The notes beneath the pieces are model-generated. The model ran no database searches. It was not told where the DNA came from and saw only the letters and a list, made by a program, of their open reading frames with translations. A program made the translations under genes and the position numbers. A DNA stretch of 64,000 bases. Origin: Scopulibacillus darangshiensis (GTDB lineage: Bacteria > Bacillota > Bacilli > Bacillales > Sporolactobacillaceae). Location: positions 248,001 to 312,000 of the forward strand of contig NZ_SLXK01000001.1 of NCBI RefSeq assembly GCF_004341035.1. Reading direction: 5' to 3'. Shown piece by piece: positions 15,589-23,172 of the stretch. How positions within the stretch are numbered: position 1 is the first letter of the stretch; each line of letters starts with the position of its first letter.

Positions 15589-17366
15589 ATAATAAACGAT
15601 GCTCCGGCGAATAGCAGAGCGGTAATTCCGGCCGCGATTAGGGCCGGCACAAGCTTGGAACGGGCGTATTTCATAACAGGGAGATCCATGATCGTACAGA
15701 GTGTAACCGTGTTGTCACTAAGCGGCGAAGCAAAGGCTCCAAAGGTTCCGCTGGCGAAAACGGCACCGATAACTAATAAGAGATTTGAACCCGATTGATG
15801 GGCTAGCATAATACCTAAAGGCATCAGCAAACCCCATGTTCCCCAAGACGATCCGATAAAATAGGATATAAGAGCACCGAGGAGGAACAGTACGGGAGCA
15901 ACAAGCATGCTTGGAATCCAGCCCTTAACATGATCCGTAATATATTGTGAAAAGCCGAGGTCTTCGGAAACTGCCGATACGCCCCAAATTAATGTTAACA
16001 AGACTATAACTGACATGAGCTGGTTACCGCCATTAACGAAGTGGGTCACGATTTTCGATACAGCAAATTTTTGGAACATGAAGAATACAATGGTCAGAAT
16101 GAGTGTAATAAGCAGAGCCTCAAGCATCACACCCAGTGCATCGCTTTTGATAAAGGCACCGAAGAAGCTGTTGGCTTTATTATGGCCGTCCCACCAGCTG
16201 AGAAAGAGTGTTAAAAGCAGGACCACTATAATCGGAAGAATCAAATTCCATGGGCGTGAAGGCGTTTCCTCATCATAGCCTTTCTTTACATCTTGCAGAT
16301 CCTCTTCACCTTGCTTTTCATTAGGATTTCCATGCTGCTCCATGTGCTTTTGGTTGGCAATATCCGCTGAATCAAGATGTCTTGAATACTCTTCATTAAA
16401 ATTTTGCTGATTTTGATCCATTGATTGGATAACATGTCCTTGATCACCGTCGTGCAAAAATGTGTCGGGAACAATACCTGGAAACGCTGGTTCGTCCCTA
16501 TCAGCCGACATTGTTGTCTGGGGATTAAGCTGCGTTTCTCCAGTACCCTGCTCCTTATTTTCTCCCTGCGCATTTTTCTTTGCCATCGTTGGGTCAGGCA
16601 AAGGAGAGGGCACGGGTTTGTTTTTTTCTTTGGACGTCTCTTTGGACGCCTTTTGATCCCCTGTGTCATGATCTGCCGCAGCCTGTGATAATTCCGTTTC
16701 TTTATCATGCTTTTTATGCATAAAAAAGGTGTAATATAGTCCAACTAACACAATGACGAAAGAGAAAAAATTAAAAGGGATACTTTCCACATACGTTTTA
16801 TATGGCGCCCTGTGAATGCCAGCGTGCTGAAGTGATGTTCCAATGACTGTCACCATATATCCCACGAAGCCTGTAGCAATAGGAACTAGCGCTACAATTG
16901 GGTTTGATGTGACTTCAATCACGATGCCGATTCGACGGGATGACATGTTCAAACGGTTTTTTAATGCTTTCATAATCGGTGCAATCGTCACGATGCGGAA
17001 ATCCGGATCGCTGAATGTCGCCATGGTGGAAACCCAAGTTAATATCATAGCGCTTTTTTTAGTTTTCACCTTATCGCTGACAAGTTCAACAAACCCTTTG
17101 ATACCGCCTGCCATTTTAACCATATTAATTAGCCCGGCAAACATATAGAGAAAGAGTATGATTCTAATATTGTTGGACTTTACCGTATTATCGACAACGT
17201 AAGTTAGGGCTTGTTTGATACCGCCGAGCAAGGATGGTTCAACAAGATAACTCCCCAAAATTAAAGCAACAAATAAGCCCGGTTGAACCTGTTTTGTAAA
17301 AATAGAGATGGGAATGACGACAAGAAAGGGCAACAATGATAACCAAGATCCATGCACAATAATCAC
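15585..17366 (-). CDS. NhaC-family Na+/H+ antiporter with long hydrophilic insert
   Basis: A 593-residue polytopic membrane protein of the NhaC antiporter family, which exchanges Na+ for H+ or malate/lactate with H+/Na+. Typical motifs are TFSDPDFRIVTIAPIM, VTSNPIVALVPIATGF and, near the C-terminus, GSSWGTWGLLMPLGIML and ASPLSDNTVTLC. About 11-12 helices are expected. Between two halves (about residues 217-370) lies a non-membrane segment of about 150 residues rich in Gln, Asn, Asp, His and Glu, so it is larger than the usual 450-500-residue members. The segment is not recognisable as a domain. The substrate cannot be fixed from sequence. Confidence 0.85.
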   Translation of the reverse strand: MIIVHGSWLSLLPFLVVIPISIFTKQVQPGLFVALILGSYLVEPSLLGGIKQALTYVVDNTVKSNNIRIILFLYMFAGLINMVKMAGGIKGFVELVSDKVKTKKSAMILTWVSTMATFSDPDFRIVTIAPIMKALKNRLNMSSRRIGIVIEVTSNPIVALVPIATGFVGYMVTVIGTSLQHAGIHRAPYKTYVESIPFNFFSFVIVLVGLYYTFFMHKKHDKETELSQAAADHDTGDQKASKETSKEKNKPVPSPLPDPTMAKKNAQGENKEQGTGETQLNPQTTMSADRDEPAFPGIVPDTFLHDGDQGHVIQSMDQNQQNFNEEYSRHLDSADIANQKHMEQHGNPNEKQGEEDLQDVKKGYDEETPSRPWNLILPIIVVLLLTLFLSWWDGHNKANSFFGAFIKSDALGVMLEALLITLILTIVFFMFQKFAVSKIVTHFVNGGNQLMSVIVLLTLIWGVSAVSEDLGFSQYITDHVKGWIPSMLVAPVLFLLGALISYFIGSSWGTWGLLMPLGIMLAHQSGSNLLLVIGAVFASGTFGAFASPLSDNTVTLCTIMDLPVMKYARSKLVPALIAAGITALLFAGASFIM

Positions 17367-17551
17367 CTGCTTTATTAGTTCGTGTGCACTTAGTCTTGTA
17401 TAAAAAAAGGTAAAATATGTACCGGTTTTTAGAAAAAGCTTGGCAGAAGCCCAAATTTAATAGTCAGCTCCCTTATTCCGCGTTAGCCCGGTCAACTACA
17501 GCTTATGGTCATATATTAATCTTGAACCGATAATTAAAGGAGCTGATATGA

Positions 17552-17650
17552 ATGAGCTATGCTGGTGGCGGCGGATATGGAGCAGGATTTGCCTTAATCG
17601 TTGTTCTATTTATCCTTTTGATTATTGTTGGTGCTGCTTACGTTTACTAA
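17552..17650 (+). CDS. YjcZ-family tiny sporulation membrane protein
   Basis: A 32-residue protein, MSYAGGGGYGAGFALIVVLF followed by ILLIIVGAAYVY, made of a Gly/Tyr-rich start and one membrane helix. This is the plan of the YjcZ/tiny-TM family common in spore formers (TIGR01732). AAAGGAGCTGAT upstream fits ATG 17552; an overlapping ATG at 17548 opens a different frame. A strong terminator follows. It is often expressed in sporulation; the function is unknown. Confidence 0.85.
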   Translation: MSYAGGGGYGAGFALIVVLFILLIIVGAAYVY

Positions 17651-17659
17651 ATACAAAGA

Positions 17660-17691
17660 GACCCCTTCCTTGTTCGGAAGGGGTTTTTTAG
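17660..17691 (+). terminator. Terminator of the YjcZ-like gene
   Basis: The stem ACCCCTTCC (17661-17669) with 17676-17684 and a 6-nt loop is followed by TTTTTTAG. The tail segment TTTTTAGTTAATAAG (17685-17699) is exactly duplicated at 17700-17714. Confidence 0.93.
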
Positions 17692-17743
17692 TTAATAAGT
17701 TTTTAGTTAATAAGAAAGTATAAACTTTCTAACGCACATAAGG

Positions 17744-17795
17744 GCAACTAAGACTTTCGCCATTAAAGGTGCGGGCGTAAGCCAAGTTTTCTTTA
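17744..17795 (-). repeat. Dispersed 3'-end hairpin element, copy A
   Basis: The plus strand shares GCAACTAAG-CTTTCGCCATTAA and TAAGCCAAGTTTTCTTTA with 63572-63621. Read on the minus strand it begins with the stop codon TAA of the transporter gene and continues AGAAAACTTGGCTTACGCCC. The inner part forms an imperfect stem-loop. Probably a Bacillales intergenic repeat that also serves as terminator. Confidence 0.7.
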
Positions 17796-19103
17796 CATCT
17801 GTAATGGCACCAGGTATCTTAGATAAATATAAACCGTTGATATAATCAACGCCACAATGGTTAAAGGAGCACCTATTTTTAAGAAATCCATATATGAAAA
17901 CCCATGGCCTTCACGGTTGGCAAGACCCGCAACAATAACGTTAGCCGATGCCCCAATTAATGTCATATTGCCGCCAAGACACGCTCCTAAGGATAAAGAC
18001 CACCATAAAGCATTTATTTGCGGGGAATCCGGAGACAAATGCATACCTTCAGCCATATCTTGTATTAGCGGGATCATGGTTGCAACATACGGAATATTGT
18101 CGATCGTTCCCGAAGCGATACCCGAAACCCAAAGTATCAAAAGGGATGCAATGGTAATATCGCCACCGGTTAAATCAAGAGCTTTCTTTGCCAGTGATTC
18201 AATGATTCCCGCATCAACAAGACCGCCGACAAGGGTAAAGAGTCCGGCAAAAAAGAAAATGGTCACCCATTCAACGGAAGATAAAATCTCATCAATATCG
18301 TTCTCCTTTACACCAATTAATAGTAGAAGTGTGGCTCCGGATATTGCCACCGTTGCTGCTTCCAGATGAGGGACAAGGGAGTGAAGAATAAACCCCAATA
18401 TTGTTAGTCCGAGGACGATCAAAGATTTTATCATAAGCTTTCGGTCTTTAATAAATTCGTTTTCATCGATAGCCATTAATTCTTTTTTCTTATCCTCATT
18501 TACTTTAAGATGTTTTCTGTACATAAAATACAGAATCAATAAAGTCACAAAACCAATAATAATAATGACAGGTGCTAGATTCAATAGGAATGTATTAAAG
18601 GTCAAATGCTTATTCGCCGACCCAATCATTATGTTGGGCGGGTCGCCGATCAATGTCGCTGTGCCGCCGATATTAGAAAATAACACTTCAGAAATAAGAA
18701 AAGGAAAAGGTTTAACCCCCAAGATACGAGTAATTGAAAATGTGACTGGGACGACCAGTAAGACCGTTGTGACGTTGTCTAAGAAAGCCGAAGCCACAGC
18801 GGTTAAAATAGAAAGTATAATCAGAATTTTCACCGGTTCACCTTTTACTAACTTGGCCGCTTTGACCGAGGCATATTGAAATATTCCCGTCTTATTCGTA
18901 ATGTTAACTAAAATCATCATGCCTATGAGTAAAGTGATCGTATTCCACTCGATGTGCTCTGTAAATGCTGTATGGAGATCAACAATGCCAAACAGCACCA
19001 TTAAAGCGGCACCGGCGAGAGCGATGACTGCCCGGTTTATTTTTTCAGTGATAATAATCGCGTAGGTTACAAGAAAAATGATTACAGCGATGGTTGCCTG
19101 CAT
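17793..19103 (-). CDS. ArsB/NhaD-family anion or Na+/H+ transporter
   Basis: A 436-residue polytopic membrane protein with about 11 helices and the repeated signature of the ion transporter superfamily: SAFLDNVTTVLLVVPVT, SNIGGTATLIGDPPNIMIGS in the first half and GTIDNIPYVATMIP, LGACLGGNMTLIGASANVI in the second. Relatives are annotated as arsenite exporter-like, NhaD Na+/H+ antiporter or SLC13-like proteins, and sequence alone does not decide the substrate. No ars genes are nearby, so arsenite export is not supported. The stop codon is part of a dispersed hairpin element. Confidence 0.88.
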   Translation of the reverse strand: MQATIAVIIFLVTYAIIITEKINRAVIALAGAALMVLFGIVDLHTAFTEHIEWNTITLLIGMMILVNITNKTGIFQYASVKAAKLVKGEPVKILIILSILTAVASAFLDNVTTVLLVVPVTFSITRILGVKPFPFLISEVLFSNIGGTATLIGDPPNIMIGSANKHLTFNTFLLNLAPVIIIIGFVTLLILYFMYRKHLKVNEDKKKELMAIDENEFIKDRKLMIKSLIVLGLTILGFILHSLVPHLEAATVAISGATLLLLIGVKENDIDEILSSVEWVTIFFFAGLFTLVGGLVDAGIIESLAKKALDLTGGDITIASLLILWVSGIASGTIDNIPYVATMIPLIQDMAEGMHLSPDSPQINALWWSLSLGACLGGNMTLIGASANVIVAGLANREGHGFSYMDFLKIGAPLTIVALIISTVYIYLRYLVPLQM

Positions 19104-19135
19104 CGAAATATGCTCCTTTTATAGTGTTTTTCCGC

Positions 19136-19612
19136 TTATTTCTCGGTTATTTGGTTCAGTGACTTTAGCTTTTGGATTTGCTTAACTTTATTACCATCAA
19201 CAGGGCATGTCAGTTTGGTAATGTCAGCGCTTAAATCGCCGATGTAAAATTGAAAACCGCATGTGTCACATTCGAGCTGAAGCATTCGATCAATAAAAAT
19301 GTCGTTGGCTTGAACCTTAGGCTCTTCGGTATCAATTAATTCCGTATGCATGTCAGCTTCACTGTCATCATCAGCTATCATTTTACCCGTGATATCATGC
19401 TTCGTCCTCCAGCTTGAATCTAAGGAAAATTCCTCAAGTTCACTATGGGAAGCATTTTTAAATATTTTCTTGGCCAAGGCCATTAACTGTTCATTGGTCA
19501 ATTCCCGATAGGATTTCCCTTTGTTATGTCTTGCCCATGCGCCTTTAAGCTGTGCTTCTGTAAAAACATATTTTTCAAGTTTGTGTATAATCACATTCTT
19601 CAAGTGTTCCAC
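19136..19612 (-). CDS. Uncharacterised protein with C-terminal zinc-ribbon-like cysteines
   Basis: A 158-residue soluble protein starting at GTG 19612 after GGGGGTG. The N-terminal half (about 1-75) is helical and charged (ELTNEQLMALAKKIF), the middle is acidic (DDDSEADMHTE) and the C-terminus has LECDTCGFQFYIGDLSADIT and TCPVDGNKV, a C-x2-C...C arrangement that may bind metal although a fourth cysteine is missing. I do not recognise the family. It lies 32 bp upstream of the transporter gene on the same strand, so they may be co-transcribed. Confidence 0.6.
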   Translation of the reverse strand: MEHLKNVIIHKLEKYVFTEAQLKGAWARHNKGKSYRELTNEQLMALAKKIFKNASHSELEEFSLDSSWRTKHDITGKMIADDDSEADMHTELIDTEEPKVQANDIFIDRMLQLECDTCGFQFYIGDLSADITKLTCPVDGNKVKQIQKLKSLNQITEK

Positions 19613-19673
19613 CCCCAGTTAATATGTACCCAAACTCATTTTACATTATTTCTTGTTTCAATTAAAACATTAA

Positions 19674-19704
19674 TAAAAAAACGAGCGAATTCGCTCGTTT
19701 TTTA
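19674..19704. terminator. sda terminator, bidirectional
   Basis: An 18-bp perfect palindrome (19681-19698, centred on GAATTC) is flanked by A6 and T6, so it can terminate in both directions. It overlaps the last codons of sda and ends the divergent-neighbour side too. Confidence 0.93.
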
Positions 19705-19842
19705 AATGATTTTTTTTACCCTTCCGTCAAGGGCTCTTCTATGAATTTCCTGCTCAATTAAGCGAATAAACTCCTTGCTTAATTGCAGCTCCCGTGCCTT
19801 TAAGTAAGATTCAATAAGGAGATCATCTGACAGCTTTTCCAT
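19702..19842 (-). CDS. sda: Sporulation checkpoint protein Sda
   Basis: Sda is a 46-residue helical hairpin that binds KinA and blocks its autophosphorylation, delaying sporulation when replication is disturbed. The sequence [20 protein letters not shown] followed by [13 protein letters not shown] closely matches Bacillus subtilis Sda (KLSDELLIESYFKA; FIELIENEI). The start aligned with the family, ATG 19842, has its AAAGGAGGTG 26 nt upstream, too far by usual rules, but a 21-nt hairpin fills most of that gap. DnaA-box-like sites lie 150-260 bp upstream, in keeping with DnaA control of sda in Bacillus subtilis. The order sda-yqeG is conserved, with sda divergent. Confidence 0.93.
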   Translation of the reverse strand: MEKLSDDLLIESYLKARELQLSKEFIRLIEQEIHRRALDGRVKKII

Positions 19843-19844
19843 TT

Positions 19845-19865
19845 GACGGCCGTGTATCCGGCGTC
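19845..19865 (-). promoter_or_regulatory. Hairpin between sda Shine-Dalgarno and start codon
   Basis: On the minus strand GACGCCG pairs with CGG-C-CGTC (one bulged C) around the loop GATACA: 7 bp. GGAGG (19869-19873) lies just 5' and ATG just 3'. Folding leaves 5 nt between GGAGG and ATG instead of 26, restoring normal spacing. Seen in the sequence; the effect on translation is inference. Confidence 0.6.
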
Positions 19866-19997
19866 ACACCTCCTTTGATAAAAGAAAACTTGTCCATTAT
19901 AATTAAAAACGCTGTGTCGCATTATAGTGTCTTAAATAACTTGTTTGTTTCGATAAATTGAATGTTACCATGAAGTACACTTAAGAACAACCGTTCT

Positions 19998-20097
19998 GAT
20001 ATCCACAGTTGCAAGTGGATATCTTGTTGACAGGTTGTTTATAACTTCGGAAAAGGTTGATGTACAAATGTGGGTATTGTGCATAAGGTTATCCACA
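19998..20097. promoter_or_regulatory. DnaA-box-like cluster upstream of sda and yqeG
   Basis: Two exact matches to TTATNCACA occur: TTATCCACA at 20089-20097 and, on the minus strand, TTATGCACA at 20078-20086. ATATCCACA (one mismatch) is at 19999-20007, inside a perfect 9-bp inverted repeat GATATCCAC/GTGGATATC (19998-20006 and 20015-20023). TGTGGGTAT at 20070-20078 is a further weak match. DnaA binds the sda promoter region in Bacillus subtilis, so the cluster likely links sda to replication initiation. Confidence 0.65.
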
Positions 20098-20355
20098 GGT
20101 GAGAATCTCTGTCAATATTTGTCGAACGTTTTTTAGTCTTATTATCTCTGGTTAATCATAGAATGGTTTTTTTAAAAATAATGGGAAGTCCTATCCCTGT
20201 TATATTTTGTCGAATTATAATGGAGCAATTTAAAGAGGTTTATTGGTTAGTTTCTCTAAAATTTGATAAAAAGTGTTGTGAAAGCACGGGCACTTGGTAA
20301 AATAAACATGTTGTGGGAAAATAGAAGTCGAAGAGAAGATATGAGGTGTTTTTTA
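20098..20355. other. Region before yqeG
   Basis: About 260 bp of AT-rich DNA between the DnaA-like boxes and yqeG. TTTTTAAAAATAATGG and similar runs give several weak promoter-like hexamers, none convincing. The frame open from 20263 reads into yqeG but lacks a ribosome site until GAGGTG at 20343. Confidence 0.4.
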
Positions 20356-20871
20356 TTGTTAAAGCATTTTTTGCCAAATGAGCATGCAAATAGAATTCTT
20401 GATATCCGTCCAGAAATCTTGGCTGAACGCGGTATCAAGGGCATCATCACCGACCTAGATAATACACTTGTCGCCTGGGACAGTCCTGAAGCTACTCCCG
20501 AGCTGCAAATATGGTTTGAGGAAATGAGACAAGAGGGAATTAAGGTCACTATTGTATCCAATAATAACGAAGCAAGAGTTAGAGACTTCTCTAACCCGAT
20601 TGACACGCCTTATATATATAAAGCGAGAAAACCGATGACGAAAGCTTTCAAAAAAGCGATCAAAGATATGGGATTGAAGCGTGAAGAAATCGTTGTCATT
20701 GGTGATCAGCTATTAACTGATGTCCTTGGAGGCAACAGGCTCGGTGTTTATACGATATTAGTCGTACCCGTTGCTAAATCGGACGGTTGGGCAACAAAAT
20801 TCAATAGAAAAATGGAGAGGTATCTTCTATCAGCCATGAAAAGAAAAGGCTGGGTTGATTGGGAGGATTAA
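20356..20871 (+). CDS. yqeG: HAD-superfamily phosphatase YqeG
   Basis: A HAD phosphatase of 171 residues. It has motif I GIITDLDNTLV with the two catalytic aspartates, motif II VSNNN, and motif III/IV KPMTKAFKKAI...VVIGDQLLTDVLGGNRLG. This subfamily is related to phosphatidylglycerophosphate phosphatase, and YqeG-type proteins are candidates for that step; this is family knowledge and not proof. Start: TTG 20356 with GAGGTG 7 nt upstream gives MLKHFLPNEHANR, matching the Bacillus subtilis N-terminus. It opens the yqeG-yqeH-aroE-yhbY-yqeK-rsfS-yqeM operon; the stop overlaps no gene but lies 4 bp from the yqeH start. Confidence 0.92.
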   Translation: MLKHFLPNEHANRILDIRPEILAERGIKGIITDLDNTLVAWDSPEATPELQIWFEEMRQEGIKVTIVSNNNEARVRDFSNPIDTPYIYKARKPMTKAFKKAIKDMGLKREEIVVIGDQLLTDVLGGNRLGVYTILVVPVAKSDGWATKFNRKMERYLLSAMKRKGWVDWED

Positions 20872-20875
20872 GACA

Positions 20876-21985
20876 ATGACAGAAAAAATAGTATGCGCCG
20901 GCTGCGGTGTGCCAATTCAAACGGAGGATAAAGAAAATATTGGGTTCGCTCCTCCGTCTGCATTAAAGAGAGATGTGATTATTTGTCAGCGGTGTTTCCG
21001 GCTAAAACATTATAACGAAATTCAAGATGTATCAATGACGGATGATGACTTTCTAAAACTGTTGTCGGAAATTGGAAAAACTGACTCATTGGTTGTTAAA
21101 ATCGTTGACATATTTGATTTCAATGGCAGCTGGGTACCGGGTCTCCACCGTTTTGTCGGGGACAATGACATTTTGCTTGTAGGAAATAAAGTGGATCTGC
21201 TGCCTAAATCAACAAATCATAATAAGCTCATCAATTGGATGAAGCAATCGGCAAAAGAGCTTGGGCTAAAACCCATTGACACGCTGTTGATGAGCGCGGA
21301 AAAAGGGATTGGCATTGAGGAAGTGGCTGATGCCATCGATGACTATCGCGAAGGAAAAGATGTTTATGTTGTAGGTTGTACAAATGTAGGTAAATCAACC
21401 TTTATTAATCAACTGATAAAACAATTCGGCGGGGGAGGGGAACAGTTAACCATCACAACATCACAATTTCCAGGAACAACATTGAATTTCATTGATATTC
21501 CTCTTGATGAAGAACAAATCTTATATGACACACCCGGCATTGTTAATCATCATCAAGCTGCACATTTTATTAGTAAGAAAGATTATAAATTGGTCATGCC
21601 GCGGAAGGAAGTCAAGCCTAAAGTTTACCAGATAAACGAAGATCAAACCTTGTTTTTGGGTGGGCTCGCGCGGCTTGATTACCTTAATGGAGGAAGGCGT
21701 TCGGTTGTTTGTTATGTTTCCAATGATATGTATATTCACCGTACAAAGCAGGAAAAAGCCGACGAATTATATCAGACACAATTTGGAAAACTTCTTGCTC
21801 CGCCGAGCGATTATAAAGGTGAAGTGCCCAAACTGAAACGCTATGATTTTTCAGTTAAAGATAAAGAGATGGACATTGTATTTTCAGGATTGGGCTGGAT
21901 AACGATAAAGGGCACAGGGGCGAAGCTCAGCGCTTATGCACCGGAAGATATCGGTGTGACGATTCGCCCATCAATTATTAGTTAA
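20876..21985 (+). CDS. yqeH: Ribosome biogenesis GTPase YqeH
   Basis: A circularly permuted GTPase of 369 residues, needed for 30S subunit assembly. An N-terminal zinc finger (CAGCGVP ... CQRCFRL) precedes the GTPase domain, in which G4 (NKVD) and G5 come before G1 (GCTNVGKST) and G3 (DTPG), the permutation that defines this class. The C-terminal part contains GGLARLDYLNGG and IVFSGLGWI. ATG 20876 follows GGAGGATT at the end of yqeG. Position and length match Bacillus subtilis. Confidence 0.96.
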   Translation: MTEKIVCAGCGVPIQTEDKENIGFAPPSALKRDVIICQRCFRLKHYNEIQDVSMTDDDFLKLLSEIGKTDSLVVKIVDIFDFNGSWVPGLHRFVGDNDILLVGNKVDLLPKSTNHNKLINWMKQSAKELGLKPIDTLLMSAEKGIGIEEVADAIDDYREGKDVYVVGCTNVGKSTFINQLIKQFGGGGEQLTITTSQFPGTTLNFIDIPLDEEQILYDTPGIVNHHQAAHFISKKDYKLVMPRKEVKPKVYQINEDQTLFLGGLARLDYLNGGRRSVVCYVSNDMYIHRTKQEKADELYQTQFGKLLAPPSDYKGEVPKLKRYDFSVKDKEMDIVFSGLGWITIKGTGAKLSAYAPEDIGVTIRPSIIS

Positions 21986-22012
21986 TCATAAAGTTTCTTA
22001 AAGGGTGAGTGA

Positions 22013-22864
22013 ATGAATCAGCTATTAGGGGTTATTGGTGATCCAATCGAACACAGTCTTTCACCGGCGATGCATAGTTTTTGGTATAAAAAGTATGGAT
22101 TGTCCCACCATTATCATGCTTTTAAAGTCATGTCAGCAGATTTAAAAAAGGCAGTAGCGGGGTTTAGGGCGCTAGGGATAAAAGGTTTTAATGTCACAAT
22201 TCCCCATAAAATTAACATTATCCCATTATTAGATGACATTGATGAAGAAGCACGGCTGCTTGGTGCGGTTAATACGGTTGCGTATGCCGATAACAAGCTT
22301 ATCGGCTACAATACAGATGGGTTAGGTTTTCTTCATAGTCTTAAGGAGGCTTTTCCGGAAGTTCTTAAAAGGAAGCCTAATATTCTCATTCTCGGAGCGG
22401 GCGGGGCCGCGCGAGCCGTTGGATTAACGTTGGCCAAGCATACAGGAGGGCGGATTGATTTTGCTAATCGAACGGTATCAAAAGCTGAAGATCTCAGCGC
22501 CTCCTGCCTGCGATTTGGAGAATCCGCTGTTAAAACATTGACGGAAGCAGAGGAAGTGCTTCATTGTTACGACCTTATTATTAATGCGACATCGGTTGGT
22601 CTCGCTCCAAGAAGTGATCAGACCCCGATTAAACTTACGAATTGCAGCAGCAACACCGTTATTGCCGATCTTATTTACAAGCCGCTGACAACGAAATGGC
22701 TTCGTGAGGGGCGGGCTATGGGACTGCAAACATTGAACGGCCTGCCAATGTTAATGTACCAAGGGGCTCTGGCGTTCGAACATTGGTTCGGCTATCTTCC
22801 CGAAACACAGGATATATTAACCTATTTAGAACAGACACTGGAGGTTAGCCATGCTGACAAATAA
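22013..22864 (+). CDS. aroE: Shikimate dehydrogenase
   Basis: AroE reduces 3-dehydroshikimate to shikimate with NADPH in aromatic amino acid synthesis. The 283-residue product has the substrate site GDPIEHSLSPAMHSFW, the catalytic Lys in FNVTIPHKI, GAVNTV and NTDGLGF, the nucleotide motif ILGAGGAARAVG and the C-terminal GLPMLMYQGALAFEHWFG. It overlaps yhbY by 14 bp. Length and motifs are normal. Confidence 0.96.
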   Translation: MNQLLGVIGDPIEHSLSPAMHSFWYKKYGLSHHYHAFKVMSADLKKAVAGFRALGIKGFNVTIPHKINIIPLLDDIDEEARLLGAVNTVAYADNKLIGYNTDGLGFLHSLKEAFPEVLKRKPNILILGAGGAARAVGLTLAKHTGGRIDFANRTVSKAEDLSASCLRFGESAVKTLTEAEEVLHCYDLIINATSVGLAPRSDQTPIKLTNCSSNTVIADLIYKPLTTKWLREGRAMGLQTLNGLPMLMYQGALAFEHWFGYLPETQDILTYLEQTLEVSHADK

Positions 22865-23147
22865 GCAGAAAAGATTTTTACAAAGAGAGGCGCATCATCT
22901 TAAACCCATTTTCCAAATTGGCAAATCAGGTCTTCATGAAACAATGGTTCATGAAGTAAATGCTGCGCTTGAAGCAAGGGAGCTAATCAAGATCAACCTC
23001 TTGCAAAATACAATGGAAGACGTTCGCGAAGCCGGCATACAGCTAGCTGAGGGGACAGGCGCTGAGGTTGTTCAAGTTATAGGCAGTACCATTATTCTTT
23101 ATAAAGAATCTAATGAAAACAAGAAAATTGAGCTGCCGAAAAAGTAA
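22851..23147 (+). CDS. yhbY: CRM-domain ribosome assembly RNA-binding protein YhbY
   Basis: A 98-residue CRM (YhbY) domain protein that binds pre-ribosomal RNA. It shows LTNKQKRFLQREAHHLKPIF, the GXXG-like loop IGKSGLH and the C-terminal GAEVVQVIGSTIILYKES. It overlaps the end of aroE by 14 bp. In Bacillus subtilis nadD follows (yqeI-yqeJ-yqeK); here only 25 bp separate yhbY from yqeK, so nadD is missing from its usual site. Confidence 0.95.
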   Translation: MLTNKQKRFLQREAHHLKPIFQIGKSGLHETMVHEVNAALEARELIKINLLQNTMEDVREAGIQLAEGTGAEVVQVIGSTIILYKESNENKKIELPKK

Positions 23148-23172
23148 GTCAGAAAGTATATAGAGGAGAACC

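Noticed and set aside
16425-16688. Plus-strand frame of 87 codons opposite the NhaC insert
   Set aside because: It is antisense to the hydrophilic insert; the product shows no protein-like features and lacks a ribosome site.
17793-19103. Arsenite exporter ArsB
   Set aside because: The family is broad and no arsR, arsC or arsA gene is nearby, so only the family name is given.
19866-19873. Shine-Dalgarno for a GTG start directly after it on the minus strand
   Set aside because: The GTG that follows is immediately followed by TGA in frame, so it cannot start sda; the conserved start is ATG 19842.
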